From positions 483,158 to 547,157 of the forward strand of contig NZ_QQSY01000003.1 of NCBI RefSeq assembly GCF_003351225.1: 64,000 bases of DNA. Reading direction: 5' to 3'. Of this stretch, positions 29,364 to 40,260 are shown piece by piece. This DNA comes from Dyella solisilvae. GTDB lineage: Bacteria > Pseudomonadota > Gammaproteobacteria > Xanthomonadales > Rhodanobacteraceae. Under the pieces are notes generated by a model. The model was not told the origin of the DNA, made no database searches, and saw only the letters and a program-made list of their open reading frames with translations. Numbering within the stretch: the first letter of the stretch is position 1; the number at the start of each line of letters is the position of its first letter. The translations under genes and the position numbers were made by a program.

Positions 29364-30253
29364 AACCGCGCGACAGACTGCGTATCGCGATGCAGAAATC
29401 CGGCCGGCTCACCGAGCCGGCGCTCGAACTACTCAACCGCTGTGGCCTGACGTTCCGCCAGAGCCGCGACAAGCTGTTCTGCTTCGGCGAGGGCGAGCCG
29501 GTCGATCTGCTGCTGGTGCGCGACGACGACATCCCGGGCCTGATCGCCCAGGGCGTGTGCGACCTGGGCATCGTGGGGCGCAACGTGCTCAACGAGTTCC
29601 AGCTCACCGGCGGCCGCGACAGCGCCGAGCTGGCCGAGTTGCGCCCGTTGGGTTTCGGTCGCTGCCGCCTGTCCATCGCCGTGCCGCAGGAGATGGAGTA
29701 CCGCGAAGCCGGGCAATTGCAGGGGCAGCGCATCGCCACCTCTTATCCCGGCCTGCTTGGCCAGTGGTTGCGCGAGCGTGGCGTCGATGCCGGCGTGGTG
29801 ACCCTGGCCGGTTCGGTGGAGATCGCCCCGCGCCTGGGCACCGCCGACGCCATCTGCGACCTCGTGCAGAGCGGCGGCACGCTGGTGGCCAACCAGCTGC
29901 GCGAGGCCGAGGTGCTGCTGGAGAGCGAGGCCGTGCTCGCCGGTCCGGAGGCGCTGCCCACCGACGAGCGCGGCGACATGATCGACCTGCTGCTCAAGCG
30001 CCTTGATGGCGTCATCCAGGTGCGCGAATCCCGCCTGCTGCTGCTGCAGACCTCGCGTCACGCGCTGGACGCGGTGATCCGCCTGTTGCCGGGCGGCCCG
30101 CAGCCGACCCTGTTGCCGGTGGCCGGCCAGCCGGACCAGTTGATGCTGCAGGCCCTGTGCGCGGGCGAAGTGAGCTGGCGCCAGCTGGAAGAAATCAAGA
30201 AGGCCGGTGCGCGCGAGATGTTCGTGCTGCCGGTCGAGAAGATGCTTGCGTGA
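29360..30253 (+). CDS. hisG: ATP phosphoribosyltransferase (long form)
   Basis: HisG joins ATP and PRPP in the first step of histidine synthesis and is feedback-inhibited by histidine. The 297-residue product is the long form with its own C-terminal regulatory domain, so no HisZ is needed. It opens RLRIAMQKSGRLTEPALELL and contains the PRPP-binding region around DAICDLVQSGGTLVANQL. The start is the ATG overlapping the regulator stop; an earlier in-frame start would lie inside the regulator. Confidence 0.95.
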   Translation: MKPRDRLRIAMQKSGRLTEPALELLNRCGLTFRQSRDKLFCFGEGEPVDLLLVRDDDIPGLIAQGVCDLGIVGRNVLNEFQLTGGRDSAELAELRPLGFGRCRLSIAVPQEMEYREAGQLQGQRIATSYPGLLGQWLRERGVDAGVVTLAGSVEIAPRLGTADAICDLVQSGGTLVANQLREAEVLLESEAVLAGPEALPTDERGDMIDLLLKRLDGVIQVRESRLLLLQTSRHALDAVIRLLPGGPQPTLLPVAGQPDQLMLQALCAGEVSWRQLEEIKKAGAREMFVLPVEKMLA

Positions 30254-30281
30254 TGCAGGCGGTAACCGAAGGTAGAACGGC

Positions 30282-31589
30282 ATGAATCGCCTGGACTGGA
30301 ATGCACTGGATAGCCTGGGACAGCGCGCTGCGCTGGCCCGACCGGCTCAGTCGCGAGCAGAGAGCCTGCGCAGCGGCGTCGAGCAGATCGTCGCCCGCGT
30401 GCGCGCCGACGGTGACGCGGCGCTGCGCGAGTTGAGCGCGCGCTACGACCGCTGCGCGCTCGACGCCATCGAAGTGACCGCGCAGGAGCTGCACGACGCC
30501 GAGTCCCGTCTCGATCCCGAGCTCAAGGCCGCGATCGACGAGGCCGCTGCACGCATCGAAGCCTTTCATCGCGCAGCGGCGCCGCAGCCGGTGGCGGTGG
30601 ACACGGCCTCGGGCGTGCGCGTCGAGCGCATGCTGCGTCCGATCCAGCGCGTGGGCCTATATGTGCCGGCGGGCAGTGCGCCGCTGCCTTCCACCGCCCT
30701 CATGCTCGGCGTGCCGGCGCGGATCGCCGGTTGCGCGGAAGTGGTGCTGTGTTCGCCGGCTCGCGCCGATGGCCGCTGCGACGATGCGGTGCTGTATACG
30801 GCGAAGGTGACCGGGGTGCACCGGGTGTTCAAGCTCGGCGGCGCCCAGGCGATCGCCGCGATGGCGTATGGCACGGAATCGGTGCCCAAATGCGACAAGC
30901 TGTTCGGTCCGGGCAATGCCTGGGTGACCGAGGCCAAATTGCAGGTGTCCGCCGACCCGGAGGGCGCCGCGATCGACATGCCGGCCGGCCCTTCCGAAGT
31001 GCTGGTGATCGCCGATGAGGACGCCAATCCCGCCTTCGTGGCCGCCGACCTGCTGTCGCAGGCCGAGCATGGTCCGGATTCGCAGGTGATCCTGCTCAGC
31101 CCCTCGGCGGCGTTGCTCGACGCGGTCGCGGGGGAAGTGGCGCGGCAATGCGCCGAACTGCCGCGCGCCGATATCGCCGAGCAGGCGCTGTCGCAGAGTC
31201 GTCTGATTGCGGTGGCGTCGCTGGCGCAGGCGGTCGAGGTGAGCAACCGCTACGCGCCGGAACACCTGATCGTGCAGGTGGCGGATCCGCGCGCGCTGCT
31301 GTCTGGGATCGAAAGCGCGGGCTCGGTGTTCCTCGGTCCGTGGACACCGGAATCGGTGGGTGACTACTGCAGCGGCAGCAACCACGTGCTGCCGACCTAC
31401 GGCTACGCCCGTAGCTACAGCGGCGTGTCGGTCGCCAGCTTCCAGAAGCAGATCACCGTGCAGGAATTGAGCGCCGACGGCCTGCGCGCCATCGGCCCGT
31501 GCACGGCGACGTTGGCGGCCGCCGAGCAGTTGGAAGCGCACCGCCGCGCCGTGGTCTTGCGCCTGGCGGCGCTGGAGGACGCGGCATGA
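30282..31589 (+). CDS. hisD: Histidinol dehydrogenase
   Basis: HisD oxidises histidinol to histidine in two NAD-dependent steps, the end of the pathway; it is a zinc enzyme. The 435-residue protein matches the family length. Typical blocks are RIGLYVPAG-like [49 protein letters not shown] and [10 protein letters not shown]; zinc-ligand residues lie in QAEHG and near GSNHVLPT. It follows hisG after 28 bases and overlaps hisC by four. Confidence 0.95.
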   Translation: MNRLDWNALDSLGQRAALARPAQSRAESLRSGVEQIVARVRADGDAALRELSARYDRCALDAIEVTAQELHDAESRLDPELKAAIDEAAARIEAFHRAAAPQPVAVDTASGVRVERMLRPIQRVGLYVPAGSAPLPSTALMLGVPARIAGCAEVVLCSPARADGRCDDAVLYTAKVTGVHRVFKLGGAQAIAAMAYGTESVPKCDKLFGPGNAWVTEAKLQVSADPEGAAIDMPAGPSEVLVIADEDANPAFVAADLLSQAEHGPDSQVILLSPSAALLDAVAGEVARQCAELPRADIAEQALSQSRLIAVASLAQAVEVSNRYAPEHLIVQVADPRALLSGIESAGSVFLGPWTPESVGDYCSGSNHVLPTYGYARSYSGVSVASFQKQITVQELSADGLRAIGPCTATLAAAEQLEAHRRAVVLRLAALEDAA

Positions 31590-32692
31590 GCGTGCTCGAG
31601 CTGGCCCGCCCCGAGATCCGTGCGATGCAGCCGTATTCCTCGGCGCGCATGGAGGCGAGCGGCGGCAAGATCATGTTGAACGCGAACGAGTCGGCCTGGG
31701 CCCCGCCGGGCGACAACGCGCTGGGCTGCAATCGTTATCCCGATCCGCAGCCGCAGGCCCTGCTGCAAGCGCTGGCGGCGCTGTACGGCGTGCGCGCCGG
31801 GCAGATCCTGGTGGGTCGCGGCAGTGACGAGGCAATCGACCTGCTGGTGCGCGCGTTCTGCCGCGCCGGGCAGGACGCCATCGCGATCCAGCCGCCCACC
31901 TTCGGCATGTACGCGGTCTGCGCGCACGTGCAGAACGCCGCTGTGGTGGAAGTGCCGCTGGCCGCGGACTTCACGCTGGATGTCGACGGCGTGCTGGCCG
32001 CCGTGACGCCGGCGGTGAAGCTGGTGTTCGTGTGCACGCCGAACAATCCCACCGGCCAGCTGGTGAGCCAGCAGCAGGTGGAGCGTCTGGCGCAGGCACT
32101 GGCGGGACGTGCGCTGCTGGTGGTGGATGAGGCGTACATCGAGTTCGCCGACGCCACGAGCATGGCCGGCTTGATCGACCGTTACGACAATCTCGCCGTG
32201 CTACGCACCTTGTCCAAGGCCTGGGCATTGGCCGGTGCGCGCATCGGCAGCCTGCTGGCGAACGAAGAGGTCATCAGCCTGCTTCGACGCATCATGGCTC
32301 CGTATCCGTTGCCGCGGCCCTGCGTGGCGTTGGCGCTGGAAGCGATGTTGCCCGCCGGGCAGGCCGAGGCATTGGCCCATGTCACGCTGGTGCGAGCCGA
32401 TCGCGAGCGCATGGCGCGGGCTTTGGCCGCCTTGCCTGGCGTGCGCGAAGTGCTGCCGTCGCAGGCGAACTTCCTGGCCGTCCGTTTCGAAGACGCGGGC
32501 GCTGTCTACCAGCGCCTGCTGGGCGCCGGCATCGTGGTGCGCGACGTGCGCCGTTATCCCCAGCTGGGCGATGCCTTGCGCATCACCATTGGCACAGAAG
32601 CGGAGAACGAGCGGGTGCTCGCCGTATTGAAGAGTCCGGCCATGGATGGCCGGGGTTTTGCCGATGGATCGGCACTGGGCGAACACGCATGA
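31586..32692 (+). CDS. hisC: Histidinol-phosphate aminotransferase
   Basis: A fold-type I PLP aminotransferase making histidinol phosphate from imidazole acetol phosphate. The 368-residue protein shows [11 protein letters not shown] near the N-terminus, the cofactor region [21 protein letters not shown], and the PLP lysine in [15 protein letters not shown] (about residue 213). The ATG overlaps the hisD stop (ATGA); the open frame upstream lies inside hisD. Confidence 0.95.
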   Translation: MSVLELARPEIRAMQPYSSARMEASGGKIMLNANESAWAPPGDNALGCNRYPDPQPQALLQALAALYGVRAGQILVGRGSDEAIDLLVRAFCRAGQDAIAIQPPTFGMYAVCAHVQNAAVVEVPLAADFTLDVDGVLAAVTPAVKLVFVCTPNNPTGQLVSQQQVERLAQALAGRALLVVDEAYIEFADATSMAGLIDRYDNLAVLRTLSKAWALAGARIGSLLANEEVISLLRRIMAPYPLPRPCVALALEAMLPAGQAEALAHVTLVRADRERMARALAALPGVREVLPSQANFLAVRFEDAGAVYQRLLGAGIVVRDVRRYPQLGDALRITIGTEAENERVLAVLKSPAMDGRGFADGSALGEHA

Positions 32693-33753
32693 GCCGCAAG
32701 ATTCTTTTCATCGACCGCGACGGCTGCCTGATCGAGGAGCCGGAAGATTTCCAGATCGACAGCTACGAGAAGTTCGCCCTGTTGCCCGGCGTGATCGCCG
32801 CGCTGCAGCGCTTCGTGGCCGCCGGCTACGAGCTGGTGATGGTCACCAACCAGGACGGCCTGGGTACGTCCAGCTTCCCGGAAGAGCACTTCATCGGGCC
32901 GCACGAATTGCTGATGCGCATCCTGTCCTCGCAGGGCATCGGCGTGCGCGAGGTGCTGATCGACCGCAGTTTCCTGCATGAGCGCAAGGACACCCGCAAG
33001 CCTGGCGTGGGCATGCTGCACCACTACCTGGCCGACGACAGTTGGAGCCGTGCATCCTCGGCGATGGTCGGCGACCGCGAGACCGACCTGCAGTTCGCCA
33101 CCAACATGGGCGTGCGCGGCTTGCGCGTGGGACCGCGTGGCCTGAGCTGGGCGGAGATCGCGCATCAGATGCTCGATGCGCCGCGCATGGCCACGATCGA
33201 GCGCAACACGCGCGAGACGCGGATTACCGTGAGCGTGAACCTGGACAAGGTGGCCGAGCCGCAGATCCACACCGGGCTAGGCTTCTTTGATCACATGCTG
33301 GAGCAGATCGGCAAGCACGGCGGTTTCGCGCTGGCCTTGCGTTGCGACGGCGACACCCACATCGACGAGCACCACACCATCGAAGACTGCGCGCTGGCGC
33401 TTGGTCAGGCGTTGCGCCAGGCGCTGGGCGACAAGCGCGGCATCGGCCGCTACGGTTTCACCCTGCCGATGGACGAATCGCACGCCAGCGCCGCACTCGA
33501 CCTGTCGGGTCGCCCGTACTTCGTGTTCGAGGGCCAGTTTCCGCGTGAGCGCGTGGGCGAGGTGCCTACCGAACTGGTGCCGCATTTCTTCCGTTCGCTG
33601 TGCGAAACGCTGGGCGCGAATCTGCACCTGACCGTGCAAGGAGACAATGCGCACCACATGGTGGAGGCCTGCTTCAAGGTGGTGGCGCGTACGTTGCGCC
33701 AGGCGATCCGCCGCGAAGGCAGCGAATTGCCGAGCACCAAGGGAGCGCTGTAA
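32689..33753 (+). CDS. hisB: Bifunctional histidinol-phosphatase/imidazoleglycerol-phosphate dehydratase
   Basis: A fused enzyme catalysing steps 6 and 8 of the pathway. Residues 1 to about 165 form a HAD phosphatase (IDRDG, nucleophile D9 and acid/base D11; Cys/His zinc loop replaced by a less typical stretch around [17 protein letters not shown]). From about 168 on is the dehydratase with metal-binding [10 protein letters not shown] and [12 protein letters not shown]. The 354-residue length equals E. coli HisB, and this fusion is typical of gammaproteobacteria. Overlaps hisC by four bases and hisH by one. Confidence 0.95.
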   Translation: MSRKILFIDRDGCLIEEPEDFQIDSYEKFALLPGVIAALQRFVAAGYELVMVTNQDGLGTSSFPEEHFIGPHELLMRILSSQGIGVREVLIDRSFLHERKDTRKPGVGMLHHYLADDSWSRASSAMVGDRETDLQFATNMGVRGLRVGPRGLSWAEIAHQMLDAPRMATIERNTRETRITVSVNLDKVAEPQIHTGLGFFDHMLEQIGKHGGFALALRCDGDTHIDEHHTIEDCALALGQALRQALGDKRGIGRYGFTLPMDESHASAALDLSGRPYFVFEGQFPRERVGEVPTELVPHFFRSLCETLGANLHLTVQGDNAHHMVEACFKVVARTLRQAIRREGSELPSTKGAL

Positions 33754-34343
33754 TGGGCGTGGTGCTGGTCGATGCTGGCGGCACCAATATCGGCTCGGTG
33801 CGCTACGCACTACAGCGGCTTGGCGTCGACGCGGCGTTGACCGCGGACGCAGATGCGATTCGCGCCGCCGACAAGGTGATCCTGCCTGGCGTCGGCGCGG
33901 CTGCTCCCGGCATGGCGCGACTGCGCGAGCTGGGGCTGGTTGAGCTGATGCGTTCGCTGACCCAGCCGGTGCTCGGCGTCTGCCTGGGCATGCAGTTGCT
34001 GTGCGAGCACTCGGAGGAGGGCGACACCGCCTGCCTCGGGCTGATTCCGGCAAGCGTGCGGCGTTTTACCGACCAGCCAAACCTGCGCGTGCCGCACATG
34101 GGCTGGAATCGCCTGAAGCCGCGACGCCAGCACGCGCTGCTCAAGGGGCTCAAGGATGGCGACTGGGCGTATTTCGTGCACAGCTATGCCGTGGCCAATG
34201 GCGACCACGCGCTGGCCACGACTGATTACGGCGGCGAATTCGCCTGCGTGATTGCGCGCGGCAATTTCCATGGCATGCAGTTCCATCCCGAGCGTTCGGC
34301 CAGCGTCGGCGCCCGCCTATTGAAGAACTTCCTCGAACTATGA
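33753..34343 (+). CDS. hisH: Imidazole glycerol phosphate synthase, glutaminase subunit
   Basis: HisH hydrolyses glutamine and channels ammonia to HisF. The 196-residue class I amidotransferase has its nucleophile C77 in GVCLGMQLLCE and the His/Glu pair in FHGMQFHPERS near the C-terminus. The start is the ATG that shares one base with the hisB stop; longer forms would lie in hisB. The stop overlaps hisA by four bases. Confidence 0.95.
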   Translation: MGVVLVDAGGTNIGSVRYALQRLGVDAALTADADAIRAADKVILPGVGAAAPGMARLRELGLVELMRSLTQPVLGVCLGMQLLCEHSEEGDTACLGLIPASVRRFTDQPNLRVPHMGWNRLKPRRQHALLKGLKDGDWAYFVHSYAVANGDHALATTDYGGEFACVIARGNFHGMQFHPERSASVGARLLKNFLEL

Positions 34344-35068
34344 GCTTCACTGTCATTCCCGCCATCGACCTGCGTGGCGGCCGCGTGGTGCGGCTCAAGC
34401 AGGGCGACTACGACCAGCAGACCACCTATGCGTTCGATCCGCGTGCCCTGGCGCGCGACTACGCGGATGCCGGCGCCACGTGGCTGCACCTGGTGGACCT
34501 CGACGGCGCGCGTGACGGCGGGCTGGACAACCTCGCGGTGATCCAGTCCATCGCCAGTGATGGCATGCGCGTGCAGGCCGGCGGTGGCGTGCGCGCTGAG
34601 GCCGATGTGCAACGGCTGTTTGACGCCGGCGTGTCGCGCGTGGTGCTGGGCAGCCTGGCGATCCGTGAACCCGAGCGCGTGGCCGAGTGGCTTGGCCGCT
34701 ATGGCGCCGATCGCTTCACGCTGGCGCTCGACACGCTGCAGCGTGGCGGCGCCTGGACCTTGCCCAGCGCCGGCTGGACCGCTACCGAGTCACGCACGCT
34801 GGATGAACTAGCGCCGTGGTATGCGGCCCATGGCGCCCAGCATCTGCTGTGCACCGACATCCAGCGCGACGGCATGCTGGCAGGCTTCAACCTGGCGCTG
34901 TACCGCTATCTGGCCGAGCTGGCGCCGAGCCTGGCGACCCAGGCCTCCGGTGGTGTGCGTTCGCTCGAGGACATCCGCGATGCGCGCGAGGCCGGCGCCC
35001 GCGGCGTGATCCTGGGTCGCGCCCTGCTGGAAGGCCGTTTCACCGTGAAGGAGGCGCTCGCATGTTGA
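34340..35068 (+). CDS. hisA: Phosphoribosylformimino-5-aminoimidazole carboxamide ribotide isomerase
   Basis: HisA carries out the Amadori rearrangement in histidine synthesis. The 242-residue (beta/alpha)8 barrel has the N-terminal aspartate in [19 protein letters not shown], the second catalytic aspartate region [13 protein letters not shown], and phosphate-binding glycines in VQAGGGVR and ASGGVRS. Overlaps hisH by four bases and hisF by seven. Confidence 0.95.
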   Translation: MSFTVIPAIDLRGGRVVRLKQGDYDQQTTYAFDPRALARDYADAGATWLHLVDLDGARDGGLDNLAVIQSIASDGMRVQAGGGVRAEADVQRLFDAGVSRVVLGSLAIREPERVAEWLGRYGADRFTLALDTLQRGGAWTLPSAGWTATESRTLDELAPWYAAHGAQHLLCTDIQRDGMLAGFNLALYRYLAELAPSLATQASGGVRSLEDIRDAREAGARGVILGRALLEGRFTVKEALAC

Positions 35069-35832
35069 GTCGGCGCCTCATTCCCTGCCTGGACGTACGC
35101 GACGGCAAGGTGGTCAAGGGCGTGCGCTTCCGCGACCACGTCGTGATGGGCGAGATCGTGGACCTCGCCTTGCGCTATCGGGACGAAGGCGCGGACGAGC
35201 TGGTGTTCTACGACATCACGGCGAGCCCGGAAGGCCGCAGCGTGGACCGTAACTGGGTCGAGCGCGTGGCCCGGGAGATCGACATTCCATTCTGCGTCGC
35301 CGGCGGCATCCGCAGCGTCGAAGAGGCACGCGCCGTGCTGCATGCCGGCGCCGACAAGATTTCGGTGAACTCGCCGGCGCTCGAGCGACCCGCGCTGATC
35401 GACGAACTGGCGGCGGCCTTCGGTGTGCAATGCGTGGTGGTTGGCGTGGACAGCCTGCGCGACGTCGATGGCGAATGGCGCGTGCGCCAGTACACCGGCG
35501 ACCCCTCGCGCACCCAGGCCTTGCCGCGACGCACGCTGGACTGGGTGATTGAAGCCCAGCAGCGCGGCGCCGGCGAGATCGTGCTCAACTGCATGGGCAG
35601 CGACGGCGTGCGCCAGGGCTACGATCTGGAACAACTGTCGGCGGTTCGGGCCATCTGCAATGTGCCGCTGATCGCCTCGGGCGGCGCCGGCGCGCTGGAG
35701 CATTTCCGCGATGCCTTCATCGAGGCGGACGTGGATGGCGCGTTGGCGGCGAGCGTGTTCCACTCCGGCGCGATTGCGATTCCCGCGTTGAAGCGGGAGC
35801 TGGCGGGGTGGGGCGTGACGGTGCGGGTGTAA
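35062..35832 (+). CDS. hisF: Imidazole glycerol phosphate synthase, cyclase subunit
   Basis: HisF uses ammonia from HisH to close the imidazole ring, releasing AICAR to purine synthesis. The 256-residue barrel has D11 in [14 protein letters not shown], the phosphate-binding CVAGGIRS, and [12 protein letters not shown]. The ATG lies in the last codons of hisA; longer forms would overlap hisA further. Between it and hisI/E are 101 bases, the only real gap in the operon. Confidence 0.95.
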   Translation: MLSRRLIPCLDVRDGKVVKGVRFRDHVVMGEIVDLALRYRDEGADELVFYDITASPEGRSVDRNWVERVAREIDIPFCVAGGIRSVEEARAVLHAGADKISVNSPALERPALIDELAAAFGVQCVVVGVDSLRDVDGEWRVRQYTGDPSRTQALPRRTLDWVIEAQQRGAGEIVLNCMGSDGVRQGYDLEQLSAVRAICNVPLIASGGAGALEHFRDAFIEADVDGALAASVFHSGAIAIPALKRELAGWGVTVRV

Positions 35833-35933
35833 GTAAATGCGCCTGGAGCGGCGCGGCAACACTCCAGAGCGCCGGAATGACGGGCAAGACCAAGCGCGAT
35901 GAAACAACGGATTCGGTAGCCAGAGATATCAAC

Positions 35934-36566
35934 ATGACGTCCACTTCCCTCGACCCCGCACTGATCGACTGGCCCAAGGGCGACGGTCTGGTTCCCGTCA
36001 TCGTGCAGCACTGGCTCACCGGCGAGGTGTTGATGCTGGGCTACATGAATGCCGAGGCGCTGGCGAAAACCCAGGAGACCAGCCAGGTCACCTTCTACAG
36101 CCGCAGCAAGCAGCGTCTGTGGACCAAGGGTGAGACCTCGGGCCACGTGCTGGCGCTCAAGTCGGTGCGCGTGGACTGTGATGCCGACACCTTGCTCGTC
36201 ACGGCCGAGCCGCACGGCCCGACCTGCCACAAGGGCACCAGCAGCTGCTTCGGCAACGACGTGCAACCGTCTGCGGGTTTCCTGGCCGAGTTGGACGCGC
36301 TGGTGGCGAAGCGGCATGCCGAACGACCGGAAGGCAGCTACACCACCCGCCTGTTCGAAGGCGGCATTCGACGCATGGCGCAGAAGGTCGGAGAGGAAGG
36401 CGTGGAAACCGCGCTCGCCGCCGTGGCGCAGGACGATGAAGCCCTGCTCGGTGAATCCGCCGACCTTATCTTCCATCTGCTGGTGACCCTGCGTGCGCGA
36501 GGGCTGGGCTTGTCGGATGTGGCAGGCGTGCTGGCTGCGCGCCATGCCGATCGCACTGGCCGCTGA
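35934..36566 (+). CDS. hisI: Bifunctional phosphoribosyl-AMP cyclohydrolase/phosphoribosyl-ATP pyrophosphatase
   Basis: HisIE performs steps 2 and 3 of the pathway. The 210-residue fusion has a HisI half (1 to about 115) with QTSQVTFYSRSKQRLWTKGETSG-type core, metal-binding DCDADT and HGPTCHKGTSSCF, then a HisE half with RRMAQKVGEEGVETALAA and ADLIFHLLV. I chose the ATG at 35934, which gives the usual length (E. coli 203); an in-frame ATG at 35877 would add 19 unconserved-looking residues. It ends the his operon. Confidence 0.93.
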   Translation: MTSTSLDPALIDWPKGDGLVPVIVQHWLTGEVLMLGYMNAEALAKTQETSQVTFYSRSKQRLWTKGETSGHVLALKSVRVDCDADTLLVTAEPHGPTCHKGTSSCFGNDVQPSAGFLAELDALVAKRHAERPEGSYTTRLFEGGIRRMAQKVGEEGVETALAAVAQDDEALLGESADLIFHLLVTLRARGLGLSDVAGVLAARHADRTGR

Positions 36567-36898
36567 CGCCGTGCAACGTTGCGCCAAGACGACAACATAA
36601 CCGAAAGGGCATGTGCGTCGGCCACGTGCCGACGAATGGCTAGCGCGGCCTTAACGGCCACTGTGTTTGATTCTGTACCGGGCACAACGACTCGCCGGGG
36701 ACTGCGCCATGCCGTCGTATCCATCTGTATCGCGCCATCGGGCGCGCCGAGGCTGCTGCGCCCTGATCGGTAGGGCTGGCTGGCGATTGCCCGACGTGAA
36801 GACCGGTTTCACCTGGATGGCGGCGCAAGAGAGTGGCGCCGGGCGGTCTGCCACGAGCAGTCCGCACGAACTCGACTCCCCGATCCGAGGAACGCGCC
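36567..36898. other. 332-bp gap between hisI/E and the FAD protein gene
   Basis: Contains a hairpin with a 7-bp perfect stem, CGTCGGC/GCCGACG (36616-36634, 5-base loop), and a second small one GGCC/GGCC about 13 bases later. Neither is followed by a T run, but the pair may mark the end of the his transcript. The remainder shows no feature that I can support; the promoter of the next gene should lie here. Confidence 0.45.
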
Positions 36899-38308
36899 AT
36901 GGCTGACATCGTCGTGATTGGTGGTGGCGCGGCAGGCGCAGCTGCCTTCGGTGAGCTGCTGGCCCGCTACGAGGCCGGCACCGTGCATTGGATCGTTGGC
37001 CGGCAGGCGCCGGGTCGAGGCATCGCCTACGGCACGCGCGATGATCGCCATCTGCTCAACGTGCGCGCCGCCAGCATGGGCGTGTTTGCCGAGCATGGCG
37101 AAGACTTCATCCAGCACGCCTCGCGGCAGCTCGGGCAGGTGAAGGGCACGGATTTTCTGCCCCGGCGCATCTTCGGCGACTTCATCCAGGCCCAGGTCGG
37201 GGCGCGCATCGACGCCGCGCGGCGGCTGGGTCGCAGCTTCCGCATCTATCCCGACAACGCCTGCGAGATCCTGCCGCGGGGTGAGGGCGGCTACGCCGTG
37301 CGCGTGGGCGAGCAACGCTGGCTCGACGCCGGGCAGGTGGTGTTGGCGGTCGGCGCGCTGGCGCAGCGCGCCCTGCGAACGGTATCGCCGGCGGCGCTGG
37401 ACAGCGATGCCTATGAACTTGATCCATGGCGACTGGAGCGGCATGTCACGCCGCCGCGTCGCGTGATGGTGATCGGCACCGGCCTCACCGCGGTGGACAC
37501 ACTGCTGTCCGCGGCGGAGCGTTGGCCGCATGCGGAACTGGTGGCGGTGTCGCGTCATGGCCTGTGGCCATTCACCCATTCGCCGCTGCCATTGGCCGCC
37601 TATCCCGGACAGGAGGAACTCAATCGCCGGCTGCTCACCTGTGACGGTTCCGCATCGATGGTGCGCCTGGTGCGCGCGGCGTTCGACGAGGCGCCGGAGT
37701 CCGACTGGCGCAGCGTCATCGATGGCATGCGTCCGGTCAACGCGCTGCTGTGGCAGCGGCTGAGCCATGCGCGTCGCCGGCAGTTCCTGCGTCATGCGCG
37801 CTGGGTGTGGGAGGCGTCGCGCCATCGCATGGCGCCGGCCTCCGGTCAGGCGATCCACCAGTTGGAGGAAGAGGGCCGATTGCACGCCATCGCCGCCCGC
37901 GTGCTCGCCGTCGATGGCGACGGACCGCTGCAGGTGACCGTGCGCGAACGCGCCACCCAACTGGTGAGCACGATGCAGGCGGATCTGGTCGTGCAGGCGA
38001 CCGGGCTCGACACCGCGGTGGCTTACGGCGCCCACGCGCTGCTCGCGCAGTTGCTGCGCGATGGATTGGCCGTGGCCGATCCGCTGCAGCTGGGTGTGCT
38101 GGCGAACGTCGACGACCAGTTGCTGACCGCGACGGGTGCGGCGCAACCCGGCCTGTACGCGATCGGCTCGCTGTTGCGCGGCAACCTGTGGGAGTGCACG
38201 GCCATGCCCGAGATCCGCGCGGCGGCCCATCGACTGGCGGTGCAGTTGTCGCGGGGGCAGCCATTGGCGGCAACGTGCGATGGCGTGGGTGAGCTGCCAC
38301 GCAGCTGA
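36899..38308 (+). CDS. FAD/NAD(P)-binding protein, unknown substrate
   Basis: A 469-residue flavoprotein of the pyridine-nucleotide-oxidoreductase type. The FAD-binding N-terminus reads ADIVVIGGGAAGAAAFGELL, and a second dinucleotide fold reads RRVMVIGTGLTAVDTLLSAA near 195. It resembles the FAD_NAD_binding_9 family, whose biochemical role is mostly unknown. The start is the ATG with GAGG ten bases upstream. It lies 120 bases before the sulfate importer on the same strand; a link to sulfur metabolism is possible but unproven. Confidence 0.78.
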   Translation: MADIVVIGGGAAGAAAFGELLARYEAGTVHWIVGRQAPGRGIAYGTRDDRHLLNVRAASMGVFAEHGEDFIQHASRQLGQVKGTDFLPRRIFGDFIQAQVGARIDAARRLGRSFRIYPDNACEILPRGEGGYAVRVGEQRWLDAGQVVLAVGALAQRALRTVSPAALDSDAYELDPWRLERHVTPPRRVMVIGTGLTAVDTLLSAAERWPHAELVAVSRHGLWPFTHSPLPLAAYPGQEELNRRLLTCDGSASMVRLVRAAFDEAPESDWRSVIDGMRPVNALLWQRLSHARRRQFLRHARWVWEASRHRMAPASGQAIHQLEEEGRLHAIAARVLAVDGDGPLQVTVRERATQLVSTMQADLVVQATGLDTAVAYGAHALLAQLLRDGLAVADPLQLGVLANVDDQLLTATGAAQPGLYAIGSLLRGNLWECTAMPEIRAAAHRLAVQLSRGQPLAATCDGVGELPRS

Positions 38309-38318
38309 TCTGCACGAA

Positions 38319-38341
38319 CCCTGCGTTGATTTCGCGCAGGG
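38319..38341 (+). terminator. Hairpin after the FAD protein gene
   Basis: CCCTGCG (38319-38325) pairs perfectly with CGCAGGG (38335-38341) over a 9-base loop, starting 11 bases after the stop codon. It lacks a T run. It could separate the flavoprotein transcript from the sulfate operon that starts at 38429. Confidence 0.4.
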
Positions 38342-38428
38342 CCTGACCATGTGGTTATGCCATATTGCGATTTCCAAGCCACGGGCCGGGCCCCTAGTCT
38401 GATCGTCCGTTCATCCGCAGGAGGCGCC

Positions 38429-39430
38429 ATGAGGAAGTTCGTTCCAGCCTTGCTTGCTGTCGTGGGCCTGATGCTCTCCTGCATGGCGGCGGCGAAGGAC
38501 ATCACGCTGCTCAACGCGTCCTACGATCCCACCCGCGAGTTGTATCGCGAGATCAACAGCGCCTTCGCGCAGCAATGGAAGAGCGCACACGGCGACAACG
38601 TTACCGTGCAGATGTCGCATGGCGGCTCTGGCAAACAGGCTCGTTCGGTGGTGGATGGCCTGCCTGCCGATGTGGTGACGCTCGCATTGGGCTACGACAT
38701 CGACGCCATCGCCGACCACAATCTTTTGGCGAAGAACTGGCAGCAGCGACTGCCGGACAACGCCACGCCGTATACCTCGACCATCGTTTTTCTGGTGCGC
38801 AAGGGCAACCCCAAGGGCATCAAGGATTGGGGTGATCTGATCCGCCCCGGCGTGCAGGTGGTGACGCCCAATCCGAAATCCTCTGGTGGCGCGCGCTGGA
38901 ACTTCCTCGCCGCGTGGGGTTATGCGCTCAAGCAGCCCGGCGGCAGCGAGGACAAGGCAAAGGCCTTCGTGCGCGAGCTATACAAGCACGTGCCGGTGCT
39001 CGACACCGGCGCCCGAGGCGCCACCAACACCTTTGTCCAGCGCGGCATGGGCGACGTGCTGATCGCGTGGGAGAACGAAGCCCTGCTGGCACAGCGAGTA
39101 CTGGGCAAGGACCGCTTCGAGATCGTGACGCCATCGATCACCATCCTGGCCGAACCACCGGTGGCCGTGGTCGACGCCAATGCCGACAAGCACGGCACGC
39201 GCGCCGTGGCGGAGGCATACCTGCAGTTCCTCTATTCGCCGCAGGGCCAGGAGATCGCCGCGAAGAACTACTACCGTCCGCGCTCTGCGGAGGTCGCCAG
39301 TCGCTACGCCAGCCAGTTCCCGGCCACGCACACGTTCACCGTGCACGACCTGTTTGGTGAGTGGCGCCAGGCGCAGGCGAAGTTCTTCAGTGACGGCGCC
39401 ATCTTCGACCAGTTGGGCCCAGGAAGCTGA
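38429..39430 (+). CDS. sbp: Periplasmic sulfate-binding protein
   Basis: The receptor of the sulfate ABC importer, 333 residues. The signal peptide [22 protein letters not shown] ends before [21 protein letters not shown], the conserved start of mature Sbp/CysP. Ligand-loop sequences [13 protein letters not shown] and [22 protein letters not shown] are typical of the family. A strong AGGAGGCG ribosome site precedes the ATG. Sbp rather than CysP (thiosulfate) cannot be settled from sequence alone. Followed by cysT after five bases. Confidence 0.93.
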   Translation: MRKFVPALLAVVGLMLSCMAAAKDITLLNASYDPTRELYREINSAFAQQWKSAHGDNVTVQMSHGGSGKQARSVVDGLPADVVTLALGYDIDAIADHNLLAKNWQQRLPDNATPYTSTIVFLVRKGNPKGIKDWGDLIRPGVQVVTPNPKSSGGARWNFLAAWGYALKQPGGSEDKAKAFVRELYKHVPVLDTGARGATNTFVQRGMGDVLIAWENEALLAQRVLGKDRFEIVTPSITILAEPPVAVVDANADKHGTRAVAEAYLQFLYSPQGQEIAAKNYYRPRSAEVASRYASQFPATHTFTVHDLFGEWRQAQAKFFSDGAIFDQLGPGS

Positions 39431-39435
39431 GCGAC

Positions 39436-40260
39436 ATGCGCCGGCGCGTGCTCCCCGGTTTCGGCCTCAGCCTCGGCTACGCGCTGGCTTATCTGGGATT
39501 GATCGTCCTGTTGCCGTTGGCGGCGCTGGCATGGAAAGCCTCCGGCATCGGCCCCCACGGCCTGGTGCGCCTGTTGAGCGCACCGCGCACGCTTGCCGCG
39601 CTGCGCCTGAGCATCGGTGGCGCCGTGGTCGCCGCGCTGTTCAACGTGGCCATTGGCCTGCTGGTCGGCTGGGTGCTGGTGCGCTATCGCTTCCCGGGGC
39701 GGCGCCTTTTGGATGCCCTGGTGGACCTGCCGTTCGCCCTGCCGACGGCGGTGGCAGGCATCGCCCTGAGCACGCTGTACTCGCCGAACGGTTGGGTCGG
39801 CGCCTTCCTGGAGCCGTTCGGCATCAAGGTGGCCTACACCCGGCTGGGTGTGTTCGTGGCGATGGTGTTCGTGGGCTTCCCGTTCGTGGTGCGCACGCTG
39901 CAACCGGTTCTGGCCTCGCTCGAACGCGAGGTGGAGGAGGCCGCCGAGAGCCTCGGCGCCCGGCGCTGGCAGACCTTTTTCCGCGTGATCCTGCCGATGC
40001 TCGCGCCCACCCTGTTGACCGGGTTTGCCCTGGCCATGGCGCGCGCGGTGGGTGAGTACGGCTCGGTGATCTTCATCGCCGGCAATATCCCCATGCATTC
40101 GGAGATCGCGCCGCTGCTGATCGTGCAGAAGCTCGAGGAGTTCGACTATGCGGGAGCCGCTGCGCTGGGCGCCGCGATGCTGCTGCTGTCGTTCGTGCTG
40201 CTGATCCTGGTGGCGTTGCTGCAACGCTGGAGCAACCGCTGGGCGGAGGTGTCGCAATGA
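39436..40260 (+). CDS. cysT: Sulfate ABC transporter permease CysT (CysU)
   Basis: One of two inner-membrane permeases of the sulfate/thiosulfate importer, 274 residues, with about six helices. It has the ABC-permease EAA loop: [23 protein letters not shown] (about 170-192). It opens [26 protein letters not shown], like CysU of E. coli (277 residues). Overlaps cysW by four bases. Confidence 0.94.
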   Translation: MRRRVLPGFGLSLGYALAYLGLIVLLPLAALAWKASGIGPHGLVRLLSAPRTLAALRLSIGGAVVAALFNVAIGLLVGWVLVRYRFPGRRLLDALVDLPFALPTAVAGIALSTLYSPNGWVGAFLEPFGIKVAYTRLGVFVAMVFVGFPFVVRTLQPVLASLEREVEEAAESLGARRWQTFFRVILPMLAPTLLTGFALAMARAVGEYGSVIFIAGNIPMHSEIAPLLIVQKLEEFDYAGAAALGAAMLLLSFVLLILVALLQRWSNRWAEVSQ

